Assembly: GCA_020073445.1 (NCBI GenBank)
Contig: JAIQFE010000021.1
Coordinates: 40,816 to 104,815 of the forward strand
Direction: 5' to 3'
From: Terriglobia bacterium
Lineage (GTDB): Bacteria; Acidobacteriota; Terriglobia; Bryobacterales; Bryobacteraceae
Length of the DNA: 64,000 bases
How positions within the stretch are numbered: position 1 is the first letter of the stretch; each line of letters begins with the position of its first letter. The notes under the pieces were generated by a model. That model ran no database searches, was not told the DNA's origin, and was given only the letters and a program-made list of their open reading frames with translations. Below are positions 1 to 9,112 of the stretch, piece by piece. Both the position numbers and the translations under genes were made by a program.

Positions 1-1
1 G

Positions 2-1561
2 CTGAAGATCGCTTTCAACGGAGAAATCTATAACTATCTGGAGCTGCGCGCGCAGCTGAGCGATTATCCTTATCGCACCAATACCGACACCGAGGTGATT
101 CTGGCAGCTTTCGAGAAGTGGGGCGAAGGCTGCGTCGAGCATTTTCTCGGGATGTTCGCGTTCCTGATCTGGGACTCGCGGAAGCGCAAGTTGTTCGCAG
201 CGCGAGACCGATTTGGAGTGAAGCCGCTCTATTATCACCATCGCGCCGATGGAACGCTGTTCGTCGCCAGCGAAATCGCCGCGTTGCACGCCGCAGGGGT
301 TTGTTGCTCCTCGGACGCGTCCGTGTGGGCGACTTACTTCGCGTATGGTCATCACGATCATTCGGAGAAGACGTTTTGGGATCAGGCGTATTCGCTGCCG
401 CCGGGGCACACGCTTACATGGGCGGCGGGCAGAATAGCGATCCGCTGCTGGTACGATCTGGCGGCGGCTGTCGGTTCGGAATACGATGAGCGGCCGATCG
501 AGGTAGTGGAAGAAGAGTACCTGGCTCTGCTCCAGGAGAACGTTGCGCTGCGTTTTCGTGCCGACGTGCCGGTTGGCATCAATATAAGCGGAGGATTGGA
601 TTCGTCCGTATTGTTGGGACTGGTCCAAAAGATTCAAGGAGCCGATAGCGCCGTACAGGCGTTCACTTACGTAACTGGCGATCCTCGCTACGACGAACTG
701 CCCTGGGTCCAGCAGATGCTGGCCCATACCGCGCATCCCTCGGTGGTGTGCGAATTTCGCGCGCAGGATGTGCCGGCGTTAGCCGCATCGGTGCAGGCGC
801 ATGAAAGCGAACCATTCGGCGGACTTCCGACCCTGGCGTATGCTCGTGTGTTCGAACACGCGCGTGCCCAGGGCGTCATTGTTTTGCTGGACGGGCAAGG
901 CATGGACGAGCAGTGGGCGGGTTACGACTACTATCTTTCCGAGCTGAATCCGCAGGCCGGTTCGCAGCCCGCGAGCATCCTGCAAGGGACTAAGCAGCGG
1001 CCGCTTCGTCCCGAGTGTCTGATTCCCGGCTTCCGTGATCTGGCAGCGCCCCTGGTGGCGAGCCGTCCGTTTCCGGACGGGCTACGGAATCGCCAATACC
1101 AAGATTCTCGATACACCAAGATTCCCAGGGCCCTGAGATTTAACGATCGGGTGTCGATGCGGTCCTCGACCGAGCTTCGGGAGCCGTTTTTGGACCATCG
1201 CCTGTTTGAGCTGGCGCTCCGGCAGCCGGCGGACCGCAAGATCACCCCGGGCGAGCGGAAGTGGATGTTGCGCAAGATCGCCAAGCGGCTGGTTCCCGAA
1301 AATCTGGCAAATACTCCCAAGCGGCCTCTTCAGACTCCCCAGCGGGAATGGCTGGCCGGACCGCTCCGCGACTGGAGCCGGGACTGTATCGAGGCGGCGC
1401 TGGACGGGTTCGGAAACGTCTGGCTGGATCCGAAGGCGGTACGCGCGGCGTGGTCGGACTATCTAGGTGGCGGCAGCGACAACAGTTATTACATCTGGCA
1501 GTGGATCAGTCTAGGACTAATGGTCCACAGCCGGGGGGCTGTGTATGCGCATTCTGCGTAA
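2..1561 (+). CDS. asnB: Asparagine synthase (glutamine-hydrolysing) family protein, 5' end outside window
   Basis: This is an AsnB-type amidotransferase whose first codons lie upstream of the window. The frame is open from base 2, and 519 residues are visible. The N-terminal glutaminase part shows FNGEIYNYLELR and ARDRFGVKPLYYH, and the synthetase part has the ATP pyrophosphatase loop SGGLDSS near visible residue 197. LREPFLDHRLFELAL near the end is also typical. The nucleophilic Cys2 cannot be checked because it is off the edge. AsnB homologues are common in polysaccharide clusters, where they may amidate sugar carboxyls rather than make free asparagine; which applies here is not known. A second, complete AsnB lies at 7213-9105. 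The stop TAA is at 1559-1561. Confidence 0.93.
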   Translation: MKIAFNGEIYNYLELRAQLSDYPYRTNTDTEVILAAFEKWGEGCVEHFLGMFAFLIWDSRKRKLFAARDRFGVKPLYYHHRADGTLFVASEIAALHAAGVCCSSDASVWATYFAYGHHDHSEKTFWDQAYSLPPGHTLTWAAGRIAIRCWYDLAAAVGSEYDERPIEVVEEEYLALLQENVALRFRADVPVGINISGGLDSSVLLGLVQKIQGADSAVQAFTYVTGDPRYDELPWVQQMLAHTAHPSVVCEFRAQDVPALAASVQAHESEPFGGLPTLAYARVFEHARAQGVIVLLDGQGMDEQWAGYDYYLSELNPQAGSQPASILQGTKQRPLRPECLIPGFRDLAAPLVASRPFPDGLRNRQYQDSRYTKIPRALRFNDRVSMRSSTELREPFLDHRLFELALRQPADRKITPGERKWMLRKIAKRLVPENLANTPKRPLQTPQREWLAGPLRDWSRDCIEAALDGFGNVWLDPKAVRAAWSDYLGGGSDNSYYIWQWISLGLMVHSRGAVYAHSA

Positions 1562-1616
1562 GGGTACGCCCAATAGTCCCGGGGTGCAAAACGGTGGTAC
1601 TCCAACCCATGGGGGA

Positions 1617-1645
1617 TTGTCCCGCTCGGAGCCAATGGTTAACAT
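1617..1645 (+). promoter_or_regulatory. Weak sigma70-like promoter candidate upstream of the ABC ATPase gene
   Basis: TTGTCC (1617-1622) and TAACAT (1640-1645) are separated by 17 bases. Each matches the E. coli consensus at four of six positions. It lies in the 171-base gap between the partial asnB and the ABC ATPase gene, the widest gap in the first 49 kb, which makes it a plausible place for transcription to restart. A chance match is entirely possible. Confidence 0.2.
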
Positions 1646-1672
1646 GAACTGCTTTCGTAGCAACACTATACG

Positions 1673-1697
1673 AGGCAAGGGCGGTCTAGCCCTTCCT
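1673..1697 (+). other. Hairpin in the asnB-wzt gap
   Basis: AAGGGC (1677-1682) pairs with GCCCTT (1689-1694) across a six-base loop. AGG at 1673-1675 can extend the stem with CCT at 1695-1697 past one bulged C. No T-run follows, so it is not a clear intrinsic terminator. It could attenuate or protect the downstream message, or be meaningless. Confidence 0.3.
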
Positions 1698-1732
1698 GAG
1701 AAGCCCCGCACTGTGAGTGGGAAAGCGGGAGC

Positions 1733-3022
1733 ATGTTCGAAAGTCCAAAAAACAGCATGAATGACGCGATAAAAGTCGAGGGACTTTCGAAGCGCTACCG
1801 CATTGGCGGCCGAGAGTCGTACGGAACCCTGCGCGATACGCTGGCGGCGTCGTTTACCTCGCCGATGCGGCGCGTGGCGTCCATGTTCAAGAAATCAGAT
1901 GCCCAGCAGGGCGAAGGCGCGGCCGTATGGGCGCTGAAAGACATTACGTTCTCCGCGAGCCCCGGGGAAGTCGTCGGGATCGTCGGACGGAACGGATCGG
2001 GTAAGAGCACGCTGCTGAAGATTCTTTCCCGCATCACCAGTCCTACCCACGGGATGTGCGAAGTCCGGGGCAATGTTCGTTCCTTGCTGGAAGTGGGAAC
2101 CGGGTTTCACCCGGAACTGACCGGCCGGGAGAATATCTACCTCAACGGCGCGATCCTCGGGATGAAGCGAAGCGAGCTGAACCGGAGCTTCGACGCCATC
2201 GTGGATTTTGCCGAGGTCGAAAAGTTCATCGACACGCCGGTGAAGCATTATTCGAGCGGCATGTACTTACGCCTGGCTTTCGCCGTGGCGGCGCACCTGC
2301 GATCCGAGATTCTGCTGGTGGATGAAGTTCTGGCCGTGGGCGATGCCGCGTTTCAGCGAAAGTGCCTGGGTAAGATGGGCGAGGTCACCAACGACGGCCG
2401 CACCATCCTGTTCGTAAGCCATAACATGGCGGCGGTTCGAACGCTGTGCTCGCGCGGGGTCCTGCTGGATCAGGGGAACTTAGTCTATGCGGGCGAGATC
2501 GAGCGGGTGCTCTTCAAGTATTCCCAGCAATTGACGGTTGCGCCGGAGCAAGCCATCGGCGGCCATACGTATTTCAGCGGGATCAAGATTAACTCCCGGA
2601 ATCCGGGCTCGATCGAGACGGGCGACCGCATTCGCGTCGAATGCAACGTTCACATCGGGCAGGAGATGTCGGGATCGCGGTTGTTCTGCTTCATTCAAGA
2701 CTCGAATGGAGAAGAGATGGTCGCGGTGATCAACAAAGTTCGTCCGCTGACCACCGACAATCCACCGTGCCAGTATCACGTTTCGGTGGAGTTCCCGAAG
2801 CTGTGGCTCAAGCCCGGCGTTTACAGCGTTTACTTCAAGCTTCTTGGCGTTTCGGCCGGCGCCGGCAAAGCGCGTTTTCTTTCCGACAGCGCGATGCTGG
2901 ACGTGGCCGGCGATAGCGATCCGGAAGCGTTGATGGGCCGGCTGGCTCCTCCTGCCGCCTGGGACGTCGAGTTGTTGTCAGGTACCTCTTCGGTAGGCCG
3001 CACGGAAGCGGTCGCGAAATAG
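1733..3022 (+). CDS. Polysaccharide ABC exporter ATP-binding protein with C-terminal sugar-binding-like domain (Wzt type)
   Basis: This is the ATPase of a Wzm/Wzt-type exporter, which moves lipid-linked glycan across the inner membrane. It has Walker A GRNGSGKS near residue 85, the signature YSSGM near 173, and Walker B ILLVDEVLAVGD near 193. The VGTGFHPELTGRENIYLNG stretch is typical of the Wzt/TagH subfamily. Residues from about 265 to the end resemble the Wzt_C domain, which in known systems recognises the modified end of the O-chain. At 429 residues it has the length of a two-domain Wzt. The start is uncertain: ATG 1733 has GGGAG only one base upstream, while ATG 1757 gives MNDAIKVEGLSKRY, a typical family N-terminus, with no clear ribosome site. 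No permease partner is in the window. Confidence 0.9.
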   Translation: MFESPKNSMNDAIKVEGLSKRYRIGGRESYGTLRDTLAASFTSPMRRVASMFKKSDAQQGEGAAVWALKDITFSASPGEVVGIVGRNGSGKSTLLKILSRITSPTHGMCEVRGNVRSLLEVGTGFHPELTGRENIYLNGAILGMKRSELNRSFDAIVDFAEVEKFIDTPVKHYSSGMYLRLAFAVAAHLRSEILLVDEVLAVGDAAFQRKCLGKMGEVTNDGRTILFVSHNMAAVRTLCSRGVLLDQGNLVYAGEIERVLFKYSQQLTVAPEQAIGGHTYFSGIKINSRNPGSIETGDRIRVECNVHIGQEMSGSRLFCFIQDSNGEEMVAVINKVRPLTTDNPPCQYHVSVEFPKLWLKPGVYSVYFKLLGVSAGAGKARFLSDSAMLDVAGDSDPEALMGRLAPPAAWDVELLSGTSSVGRTEAVAK

Positions 3023-3027
3023 TTCAC

Positions 3028-4458
3028 ATGGCGAAGCCCAGACTGGTTATCCCCCTAAGTTCTCAATTTGCCGTGCGCTATGTCCTGCGCACCGGCCTGC
3101 TCCACCAGATTCGCGAGGTTGCGGATCCCGTGATCTGCCTGGCTTGGAAAGATGCCGCGCTCGAAACCGAGCTGCAGGAAATGGGCGCCGAAGTTCATCC
3201 GCTCACGGCGGCAAAATGGGGCCGCTCATTCCATCGGTGGCGGAGTTACATCAACGTCTGGCATGTGAAGCGCATGGCGAGCCCGTCGGCTGGAATTTGG
3301 GAGCGCCGCGCGGATACCAAGCGGACCCTCTCGCAGAAGGTACGTCGCCGCGTTCGCCAGAAGGCGCTGGAAACATGGTTCGCGCTGCCCGGCGGCGTCG
3401 AGGGCCTGCTGAAGCGCGAAGAAAAACTCTTCTGGGAAGACACGAACGCTCAGAAAGTGCTTCGTGATTCGGAAGCGCTGCGAGCGGATGCAGCTTTGAG
3501 TCTGGCACCGTTCCTGCCGGCCGAAGAGATGCTATTGCGTGGGCTGGCGAAGAAGAACGTGCCGATGTGCACCTCGATTCTTTCCTTCGACAATGTCTCG
3601 ACCAGAGGCTGGATTCCGGTCGACTTCGACCGCTACCTGGTCTGGAATCACTACAACGCCTCTGAGTTGGCTCGGACGTACGCGCGGGCCACGGCCGATC
3701 GAGTGGAAGTCGTCGGGGCTCCGCAATTCGATTTCTATTCGGATCCCAGCTACCTCTGGAGCGAAACGGAGTGGAGACGCGAGATGCGGCTCCCCGCGCA
3801 GGGTCCGGTGATTCTGTTCGGCGGAGGGTTCTACTCCTGCGCGCCGCATGAGCCTCAGTTCCTGCTTCAACTGGATCAGGCGATCGAGCGGAAAGAATTG
3901 CCCGAAGATACGGTGATCCTGTTCCGCAATCATCCCGTGGATCCGATCGAGCGGTGGCGCCCGGTGCTGAGCCGGACCAAGCACACCGTGCATGACGATC
4001 CTACGCCGAACGGTAAGGCGCTCGGCACCACCAACATGAAGCGGTATGACATCGAGAAGCTCGCTTCCTGCTTGTGCCATTCCAAGGTGCACGTGAATGT
4101 CGCATCGACGATGACGATCGATGGCTCGATATTCGATCGTCCTCAAGTCGGGCCGGCGTATGACGACACGCCCAACGGAATTTCTCATCAAAGTTCACAG
4201 GAACTGTATCTTCAGGAACACTATCTTCCCATCGCGAAATCGGGCGGAGTGGCGATTTGCCGCAGCCGCGAGGAGCTGATTCAGGCCGTTCGCGAAGGCC
4301 TGGAGCATCCGGAAAAGCGGGCGGAAGGCCGCCGGCGCCTGATTCAGGAGATCTGCACGTTTAACGATGGCAAGGCCACTGACCGCGTCGCGCGGGGAGT
4401 TCGCACGTTCCTGGAACAGTCGGTGGGCGCCGAGCGGTTTGTTGGCTCGGCTGTCTAG
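3028..4458 (+). CDS. Surface-polysaccharide biosynthesis protein, GT-B-like, function unassigned
   Basis: This is a soluble 476-residue protein starting five bases after the ABC ATPase. I do not recognise a specific enzyme. The second half looks like the nucleotide-sugar-binding half of a GT-B enzyme: GAPQFDFYS, then PVILFGGGFYS, VILFRNHPVDP and NVASTMTIDGSIFDRPQV. This pattern is shared by CDP-glycerol transferase-like and UDP-GlcNAc 2-epimerase-like proteins, where the TMTIDGS stretch would contact the nucleotide. The N-terminal part (MAKPRLVIPLSSQFAVRYV) fits a Rossmann-like domain. It most likely transfers a sugar or polyol phosphate to the glycan made by this cluster; that is inference. 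Confidence 0.75.
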   Translation: MAKPRLVIPLSSQFAVRYVLRTGLLHQIREVADPVICLAWKDAALETELQEMGAEVHPLTAAKWGRSFHRWRSYINVWHVKRMASPSAGIWERRADTKRTLSQKVRRRVRQKALETWFALPGGVEGLLKREEKLFWEDTNAQKVLRDSEALRADAALSLAPFLPAEEMLLRGLAKKNVPMCTSILSFDNVSTRGWIPVDFDRYLVWNHYNASELARTYARATADRVEVVGAPQFDFYSDPSYLWSETEWRREMRLPAQGPVILFGGGFYSCAPHEPQFLLQLDQAIERKELPEDTVILFRNHPVDPIERWRPVLSRTKHTVHDDPTPNGKALGTTNMKRYDIEKLASCLCHSKVHVNVASTMTIDGSIFDRPQVGPAYDDTPNGISHQSSQELYLQEHYLPIAKSGGVAICRSREELIQAVREGLEHPEKRAEGRRRLIQEICTFNDGKATDRVARGVRTFLEQSVGAERFVGSAV

Positions 4459-4467
4459 GTTGCTGCC

Positions 4468-6366
4468 ATGCTTTCGGGTTTCGAGCGGAATAGTTTGTTG
4501 CGGCAGTGCTGGCAACAGGGGCACTGGGCCGACGGGCTGGGTACGATTGTCCGGCCGATGCGTTCGTCGCTGCACCGCATGCGGCGGAAGATGCTGCATC
4601 GTGGATCGCCGTCGGTGAATGTTGCGGAACAGGTGTTGACCGCGCCGGCGTTTAGCGAATCGATTCGTCCTGCATTCTGCGAAAAAATTCCAGACGCGAC
4701 CGATGTGCCGTTCCCGAAGCGGCTGGTTGATGACGTGAACCGGATGGCGCAGGGATCCTATCCACTGGCGGGCGGGGCTTTCCGGAGTGTGGATTCCAGC
4801 GCTCTCGATCAACTCGCGGATCTGGAAGATTGGCACGCATACCATCGCATGTATTGGGCGGTTCGCTTGAGCCAGGCGGTTTGCGCGCGGGTGCCGGGCG
4901 CTGAAAAACTGTTTCTGGCCGAGGTTCCGCGGTGGCTGAAGAATGCCTGGCTCGACGATTCCGTGGTCGGTCATTCGTATACCACCTCGGAGCGAATCGC
5001 GTCGTTCAACGAGATTCTGTTCTGGATCGGCGCCAGCAAATCCACCGAGCTGCTCGCGGTCGCCGGATCGCTGAAGAACCGGATGTGGCAGGACGCCTGC
5101 CGGCTGCAGGATCGGATGGAGTTCGCGCTGGGCGTCCACAATCATCTGCTCAACAATGCGCGGGGCTTGCTGATCGCGGCTTTGGCGCTGCCGGAATGCA
5201 AAGAAGCGCGAGAGTGGTCTGATCGCGCGTTTCAAGTTTGGGAAGACCTCGGACCGAAATTGATTCTGGAAGACGGGACTTTCGGGGAACAATCGAGCCA
5301 TTACCATTTGCTGCTGTGCCGCACGGCGCTGGAATACTGGCTGGCTGCGGCTCGCCTGGGACGAGAGCTGGCTCCAGGGCTTCGCGAACGAATTCCCGCG
5401 ATGTTCCGCCTGGCGAACGATCTACTGCGGGCCGATGGCTCGCTGCCGCGTTTCGGCGACGTTTGCCCGGATCACGGGGTCGAAGAGCTGCGGGGGTTGA
5501 TGGCGGCAGGATATTTTCTCGGCATTCTGGATGAATCGCCGGCAGAGCGGTGCGTCACGCCGCTGACGTTTTACTACTGCGATCGAGTGGGGCATTTGCC
5601 GCCATCCGATCGACTAGCGCCGGCGCGGCATTATCCCGCCGGCGGATTTGCATTTTTGCGGTCCGAATCCGCGCCGGTCGATTTGGTGGTTCACGCGGAT
5701 CCTCGTCCGGAAGTAGGCACGCACGGAGACGCGGGTCGCGGCAGTTTCGAGTTGCGCTGGCGCAATCACTTTCTAGTTCGCGAGCCGGGCAGTTTTCTTG
5801 GCCCGACCAAGCCTGGCCAGATCCAGCGGAGAACTGGCCGGATTCAAAACGTAACTTGTCTCAACGGTCTGGCGCCGGGGGTGACGCCGGAAGATCGCCA
5901 GTACCTGCCCGAATGGTATCTGCCCAAGGGAGGCACGCTCGACCTCATCAATAATTCGGCCATCCAGCTCCGATGCGAGGGCTTCCGCCGTCTTCGTCCC
6001 GACATTTTCCTGTTCCGCACCTGGCAGCTCGATGACTCGGGCTGCGTTTCGTTTTCTGAACGGATCGAGGGCAGCGGCGAGGCTGGATTCGAGTCGCGGA
6101 TGTGCCTCGGGGATCTGCCTTGGAGCGAGCCCGTTCAGGATGACGCCTCCGACGTGAGCCGAATGCGGTGGCAGGACGCCGATGGAGCTTCGGTGCAGAT
6201 GACAGTTCATCCTCCGCAAGGAACCAAAGTTAGCGTCGATCCGTGCACTTTCGTCGCGGAATACGGCCAACAGAAACCGGGCCGCATGCTTCGCGTGGCC
6301 GGCGACCAGCGCCTGCCTCTAGAATGGCGCGTGAAATGGGAGTTTAACCTAGAATGCCTACAGTAA
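4468..6366 (+). CDS. Heparinase II/III-family protein
   Basis: This 632-residue protein has the two-part layout of heparinase II/III-like lyases. The alpha-helical toroid (about 100-390) shows YTTSERIASFNE, GVHNHLLNNARGLLIAALAL and FGEQSSHYHLLLCRTALEYW. The beta-sandwich part starts near 390 (GGFAFLRSE, VVHADPRPEVGTHGDAGRGSF). Family members cleave uronic-acid glycans by beta-elimination, and copies inside biosynthetic clusters are thought to trim or turn over the polymer. The N-terminus has no obvious signal peptide, so its compartment is unclear. It starts nine bases after the previous gene and overlaps the next by 13 bases. The exact substrate is unknown. Confidence 0.85.
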   Translation: MLSGFERNSLLRQCWQQGHWADGLGTIVRPMRSSLHRMRRKMLHRGSPSVNVAEQVLTAPAFSESIRPAFCEKIPDATDVPFPKRLVDDVNRMAQGSYPLAGGAFRSVDSSALDQLADLEDWHAYHRMYWAVRLSQAVCARVPGAEKLFLAEVPRWLKNAWLDDSVVGHSYTTSERIASFNEILFWIGASKSTELLAVAGSLKNRMWQDACRLQDRMEFALGVHNHLLNNARGLLIAALALPECKEAREWSDRAFQVWEDLGPKLILEDGTFGEQSSHYHLLLCRTALEYWLAAARLGRELAPGLRERIPAMFRLANDLLRADGSLPRFGDVCPDHGVEELRGLMAAGYFLGILDESPAERCVTPLTFYYCDRVGHLPPSDRLAPARHYPAGGFAFLRSESAPVDLVVHADPRPEVGTHGDAGRGSFELRWRNHFLVREPGSFLGPTKPGQIQRRTGRIQNVTCLNGLAPGVTPEDRQYLPEWYLPKGGTLDLINNSAIQLRCEGFRRLRPDIFLFRTWQLDDSGCVSFSERIEGSGEAGFESRMCLGDLPWSEPVQDDASDVSRMRWQDADGASVQMTVHPPQGTKVSVDPCTFVAEYGQQKPGRMLRVAGDQRLPLEWRVKWEFNLECLQ

Positions 6367-7205
6367 TCGATACCACCGAAAAGAAACAGGCCGTACGAAA
6401 GTTTTGGGGAACCCGGCCCTGCGGCGTGATTCACAGCAAGAATCCGGTTGAGTCTCCCGAATTCTTTCAAGACACCGAAGCGTACCGGTTCCGGATTCAC
6501 ACGGATTGGAACAAGCCCTTTCTGAAGGACGCGATCGGGTTCGATCAACACACCGGCAAGTTCATGCTCGAAGTCGGCAGTGGAATCGGCGTCGACTCGC
6601 TGGAATGGAAGCGCAACGGCAATCGGGTGATTTCTCTCGATTACAACTTTCCGAGCTGCCGCCTGACGCGGTCGCGCCTGGAAGATGCCGGCTACGACGG
6701 GGCTTATCTGAACGGAGACGCGGAGAATCTTCCGTTCCCCGACGCCAAATTCGATCTGATCTATTCGTTTGGCGTGTTGCATCACACGCCTGACACCCCG
6801 AAGACTATTCGTGAAGTCTACCGGTGCCTGAAGCCGGGCGGCCAAGCGATCATCATGCTGTATTACAAGTGGTCGGCTAAAGTCCTGGGCGAAATTCTTC
6901 TGGGCTTCGGACTTCGTAAAGGCGCGCTCTTCCGTTTGCGCAGCATGCAAGAGCTCATCAATCAGTACACTGAATTCGACAGCCAGTTCGAGGGCAATAT
7001 CTGCCCGTTGACGCAGGTGTTTTCGAAGCGTGAAATCCGGAAAATGTTCCATCAGTTCGATGACGTCTCGATCGATCTGCACTACCTTTGGCCGGGCCAT
7101 TATGGACCCGCCCGGCACTTTCTCCCGCTGGTCCCGAAGGGCATTCGCCAAAATCTTCCCAGCCGGATGGGTTGGAACGCAGTCATCAAAGCCGTAAAGA
7201 AATAG
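6354..7205 (+). CDS. Class I SAM-dependent methyltransferase
   Basis: This is a 283-residue methyltransferase. SAM motif I is LEVGSGIGVDSLEW near residue 77, the acidic residue of motif II lies in VISLDYN, and LIYSFGVLHHTPDTP and LKPGGQAIIMLYY give the later motifs, which place it with Methyltransf_11-like enzymes. The start ATG at 6354 lies inside the end of the heparinase-like gene (13-base overlap), so the two are probably translationally coupled. The target is unknown; a sugar or an exported lipid-linked intermediate is most likely from context. Confidence 0.9.
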   Translation: MPTVIDTTEKKQAVRKFWGTRPCGVIHSKNPVESPEFFQDTEAYRFRIHTDWNKPFLKDAIGFDQHTGKFMLEVGSGIGVDSLEWKRNGNRVISLDYNFPSCRLTRSRLEDAGYDGAYLNGDAENLPFPDAKFDLIYSFGVLHHTPDTPKTIREVYRCLKPGGQAIIMLYYKWSAKVLGEILLGFGLRKGALFRLRSMQELINQYTEFDSQFEGNICPLTQVFSKREIRKMFHQFDDVSIDLHYLWPGHYGPARHFLPLVPKGIRQNLPSRMGWNAVIKAVKK

Positions 7206-7212
7206 TCCTCTC

Positions 7213-9105
7213 ATGTGCGGAATCGCTGGAATCTTCGACGCTAACCGTCATCCGAGGCTCTCGGATCTGCAGCCGATGGTAGACATCATTCGGCATCGTG
7301 GTCCGGATGCCGAGGGTCTGATGGAAAGCGGTCCTCTTGCCATGGGGATGCGCCGCCTCTCGATCATCGACCTGGCGGGCGGAGATCAGCCGATCTACAA
7401 CGAAGACAAATCGATCGCGGTGGTCTTCAACGGCGAGATCTATAACTATCTGGAGCTGCGTGAGGACCTGCAGAAGCGCGGGCATCGGTTCGCGACCAAC
7501 AGCGATACGGAAGTCCTGGTGCACCTGTACGAAGAGGAAGGCCCGAATTTCCTGGCGCGATTGAATGGCATGTTCGCGTTTGCGTTGTGGGACAGCCGAG
7601 AGCGGAAACTCCTGATCGCTCGCGATCGCATGGGAGTGAAGCCCCTGTATTATGCGCGCGCCGGCCGACGTTGGTTCTTCGCGAGTGAGCTGAAGGCGTT
7701 GCTGACGCAGAAGGAAGTCGATACGGATCTGGATGTCGACGGGCTGGCCAACTATCTGCGGCTGGCGGCCATCCCGCGGGAAGGCACTCCTTACAAGGGT
7801 GTGCGCCGCTTGCTGCCCGGACATTACCTGCGGATCAGCGGCGATCATCATGAGCTGCGCGCCTGGTGGGATCTGGCGGAAATGGATCCGGACCAAGGGA
7901 ACGGCTGCTCCGATCGGATGCGGCAGAACCTGGAAGAAGAGTTCGACGATGCGGTTCGTTTGCGGATGCGCAGCGATGTTCCCGTGGCGTCGTTCCTGAG
8001 CGGTGGCCTGGACTCGAGCCTGGTCACTATCACGGCGCAACGTGAATCCGCGATTCCGATGCACACGTTCACGCTCCGCTTCGAAAAGTCGGAGTTTGAC
8101 GAAGCTTCTTATGCTCGTGCGGTGGCCGAAAAGACTGGTACGAACCATCATGAGTTTTCGGTGGAGACGCAAGACGCGATTACGCACCTGCCTCTGCTGA
8201 TGTGGCACATGGACGAGCCCATGGGCGATTCGTCCATCATCCCGAACTACCTGATCTCCAAGCACGCCGCGAAGAGCGTGAAGGTTTGCCTTTCGGGCCT
8301 GGGCGGCGACGAGCTGTTCGGCGGGTATGCGCGCTACGTCGATAACGGCACGGGCCGGATTCGCCGAGTGTTTTCGCATGCGCCGTTCGCGGCGCGGTCC
8401 CTTGCTCCCATGATGGACTCCTGGAATCATCCATGGGCCGAAGAGCTTCGCATGGCGGGTAACAAGTCGGATGGCTGGCGCGGTTATGTCAGCCGCATGC
8501 AGATTTTCAACGCGGACGGGCTGCGGTCGCTGGGATTCCCGAGCGCCGGGACAACGGACCAAGTGATGGAATGTTTGTGGAATCGCTATCCGGGTAAAGA
8601 CTCCGTATCGCAGCGGCAATTCGTCGATCAACACACGTATCTGCCGGATGACATTCTGGCCCTGACCGATCGGATGTCCATGGCGAATTCTCTCGAAGTT
8701 CGCGTTCCTTTCATGGACTACAGGCTGGTGCGGCTGTCTCAGAAGCTGAGCAGCGCGCAAAAGCAGACTTCCAAAGACTTCAAGATATTTCTGAAGAGCG
8801 CGTTGGGCAACCGGTGCCCTCCGGAGCTGTTGACGCGCCCGAAATGGGGCTTCGATACGCCGCTCGGCCGGTGGGTCGGCCAGCCGAATGTTCTCGCCGC
8901 AATGAAACGGTTGCCGGAAGGCGTCGCGGTCAAGGAAGGTTTATTGCGTGCTTCCGCGATCCGGCCCATGGTCGAAAACGCCGAGTCCGCACGGCGGTCC
9001 GCCCGGCAACTGTGGAGCCTGCTGGTACTCGAAAGCTGGCTGAGAGTGCGAAACCGGATGGAACCGCCTCGGGAATCGCTCTCTGAATTACTTTCGGCTA
9101 ACTAA
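7213..9105 (+). CDS. asnB: Asparagine synthase (glutamine-hydrolysing)
   Basis: This complete 630-residue AsnB starts MCGIAGIFDANRH, so the class II glutaminase Cys2 is present. The glutaminase domain covers about 1-210 (RHRGPDAEG, FNGEIYNYLELRED, ARDRMGVKPLYYA). The synthetase domain has SGGLDSS near residue 263, LSGLGGDELFGGYARY near 358 and a typical VRVPFMDYRLVRL end. It transfers ammonia from glutamine to an activated carboxylate. In polysaccharide clusters such proteins are suspected of amidating uronic acids; free asparagine synthesis is equally possible. It starts seven bases after the methyltransferase gene and is followed after seven bases by a GT2 gene. Confidence 0.96.
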   Translation: MCGIAGIFDANRHPRLSDLQPMVDIIRHRGPDAEGLMESGPLAMGMRRLSIIDLAGGDQPIYNEDKSIAVVFNGEIYNYLELREDLQKRGHRFATNSDTEVLVHLYEEEGPNFLARLNGMFAFALWDSRERKLLIARDRMGVKPLYYARAGRRWFFASELKALLTQKEVDTDLDVDGLANYLRLAAIPREGTPYKGVRRLLPGHYLRISGDHHELRAWWDLAEMDPDQGNGCSDRMRQNLEEEFDDAVRLRMRSDVPVASFLSGGLDSSLVTITAQRESAIPMHTFTLRFEKSEFDEASYARAVAEKTGTNHHEFSVETQDAITHLPLLMWHMDEPMGDSSIIPNYLISKHAAKSVKVCLSGLGGDELFGGYARYVDNGTGRIRRVFSHAPFAARSLAPMMDSWNHPWAEELRMAGNKSDGWRGYVSRMQIFNADGLRSLGFPSAGTTDQVMECLWNRYPGKDSVSQRQFVDQHTYLPDDILALTDRMSMANSLEVRVPFMDYRLVRLSQKLSSAQKQTSKDFKIFLKSALGNRCPPELLTRPKWGFDTPLGRWVGQPNVLAAMKRLPEGVAVKEGLLRASAIRPMVENAESARRSARQLWSLLVLESWLRVRNRMEPPRESLSELLSAN

Positions 9106-9112
9106 CTAGCGC

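Noticed and set aside
7186..8760. A 524-codon minus-strand frame opposite asnB
   Set aside because: It mirrors a certain AsnB gene and has no recognisable domain; a shadow of high-GC codon use.
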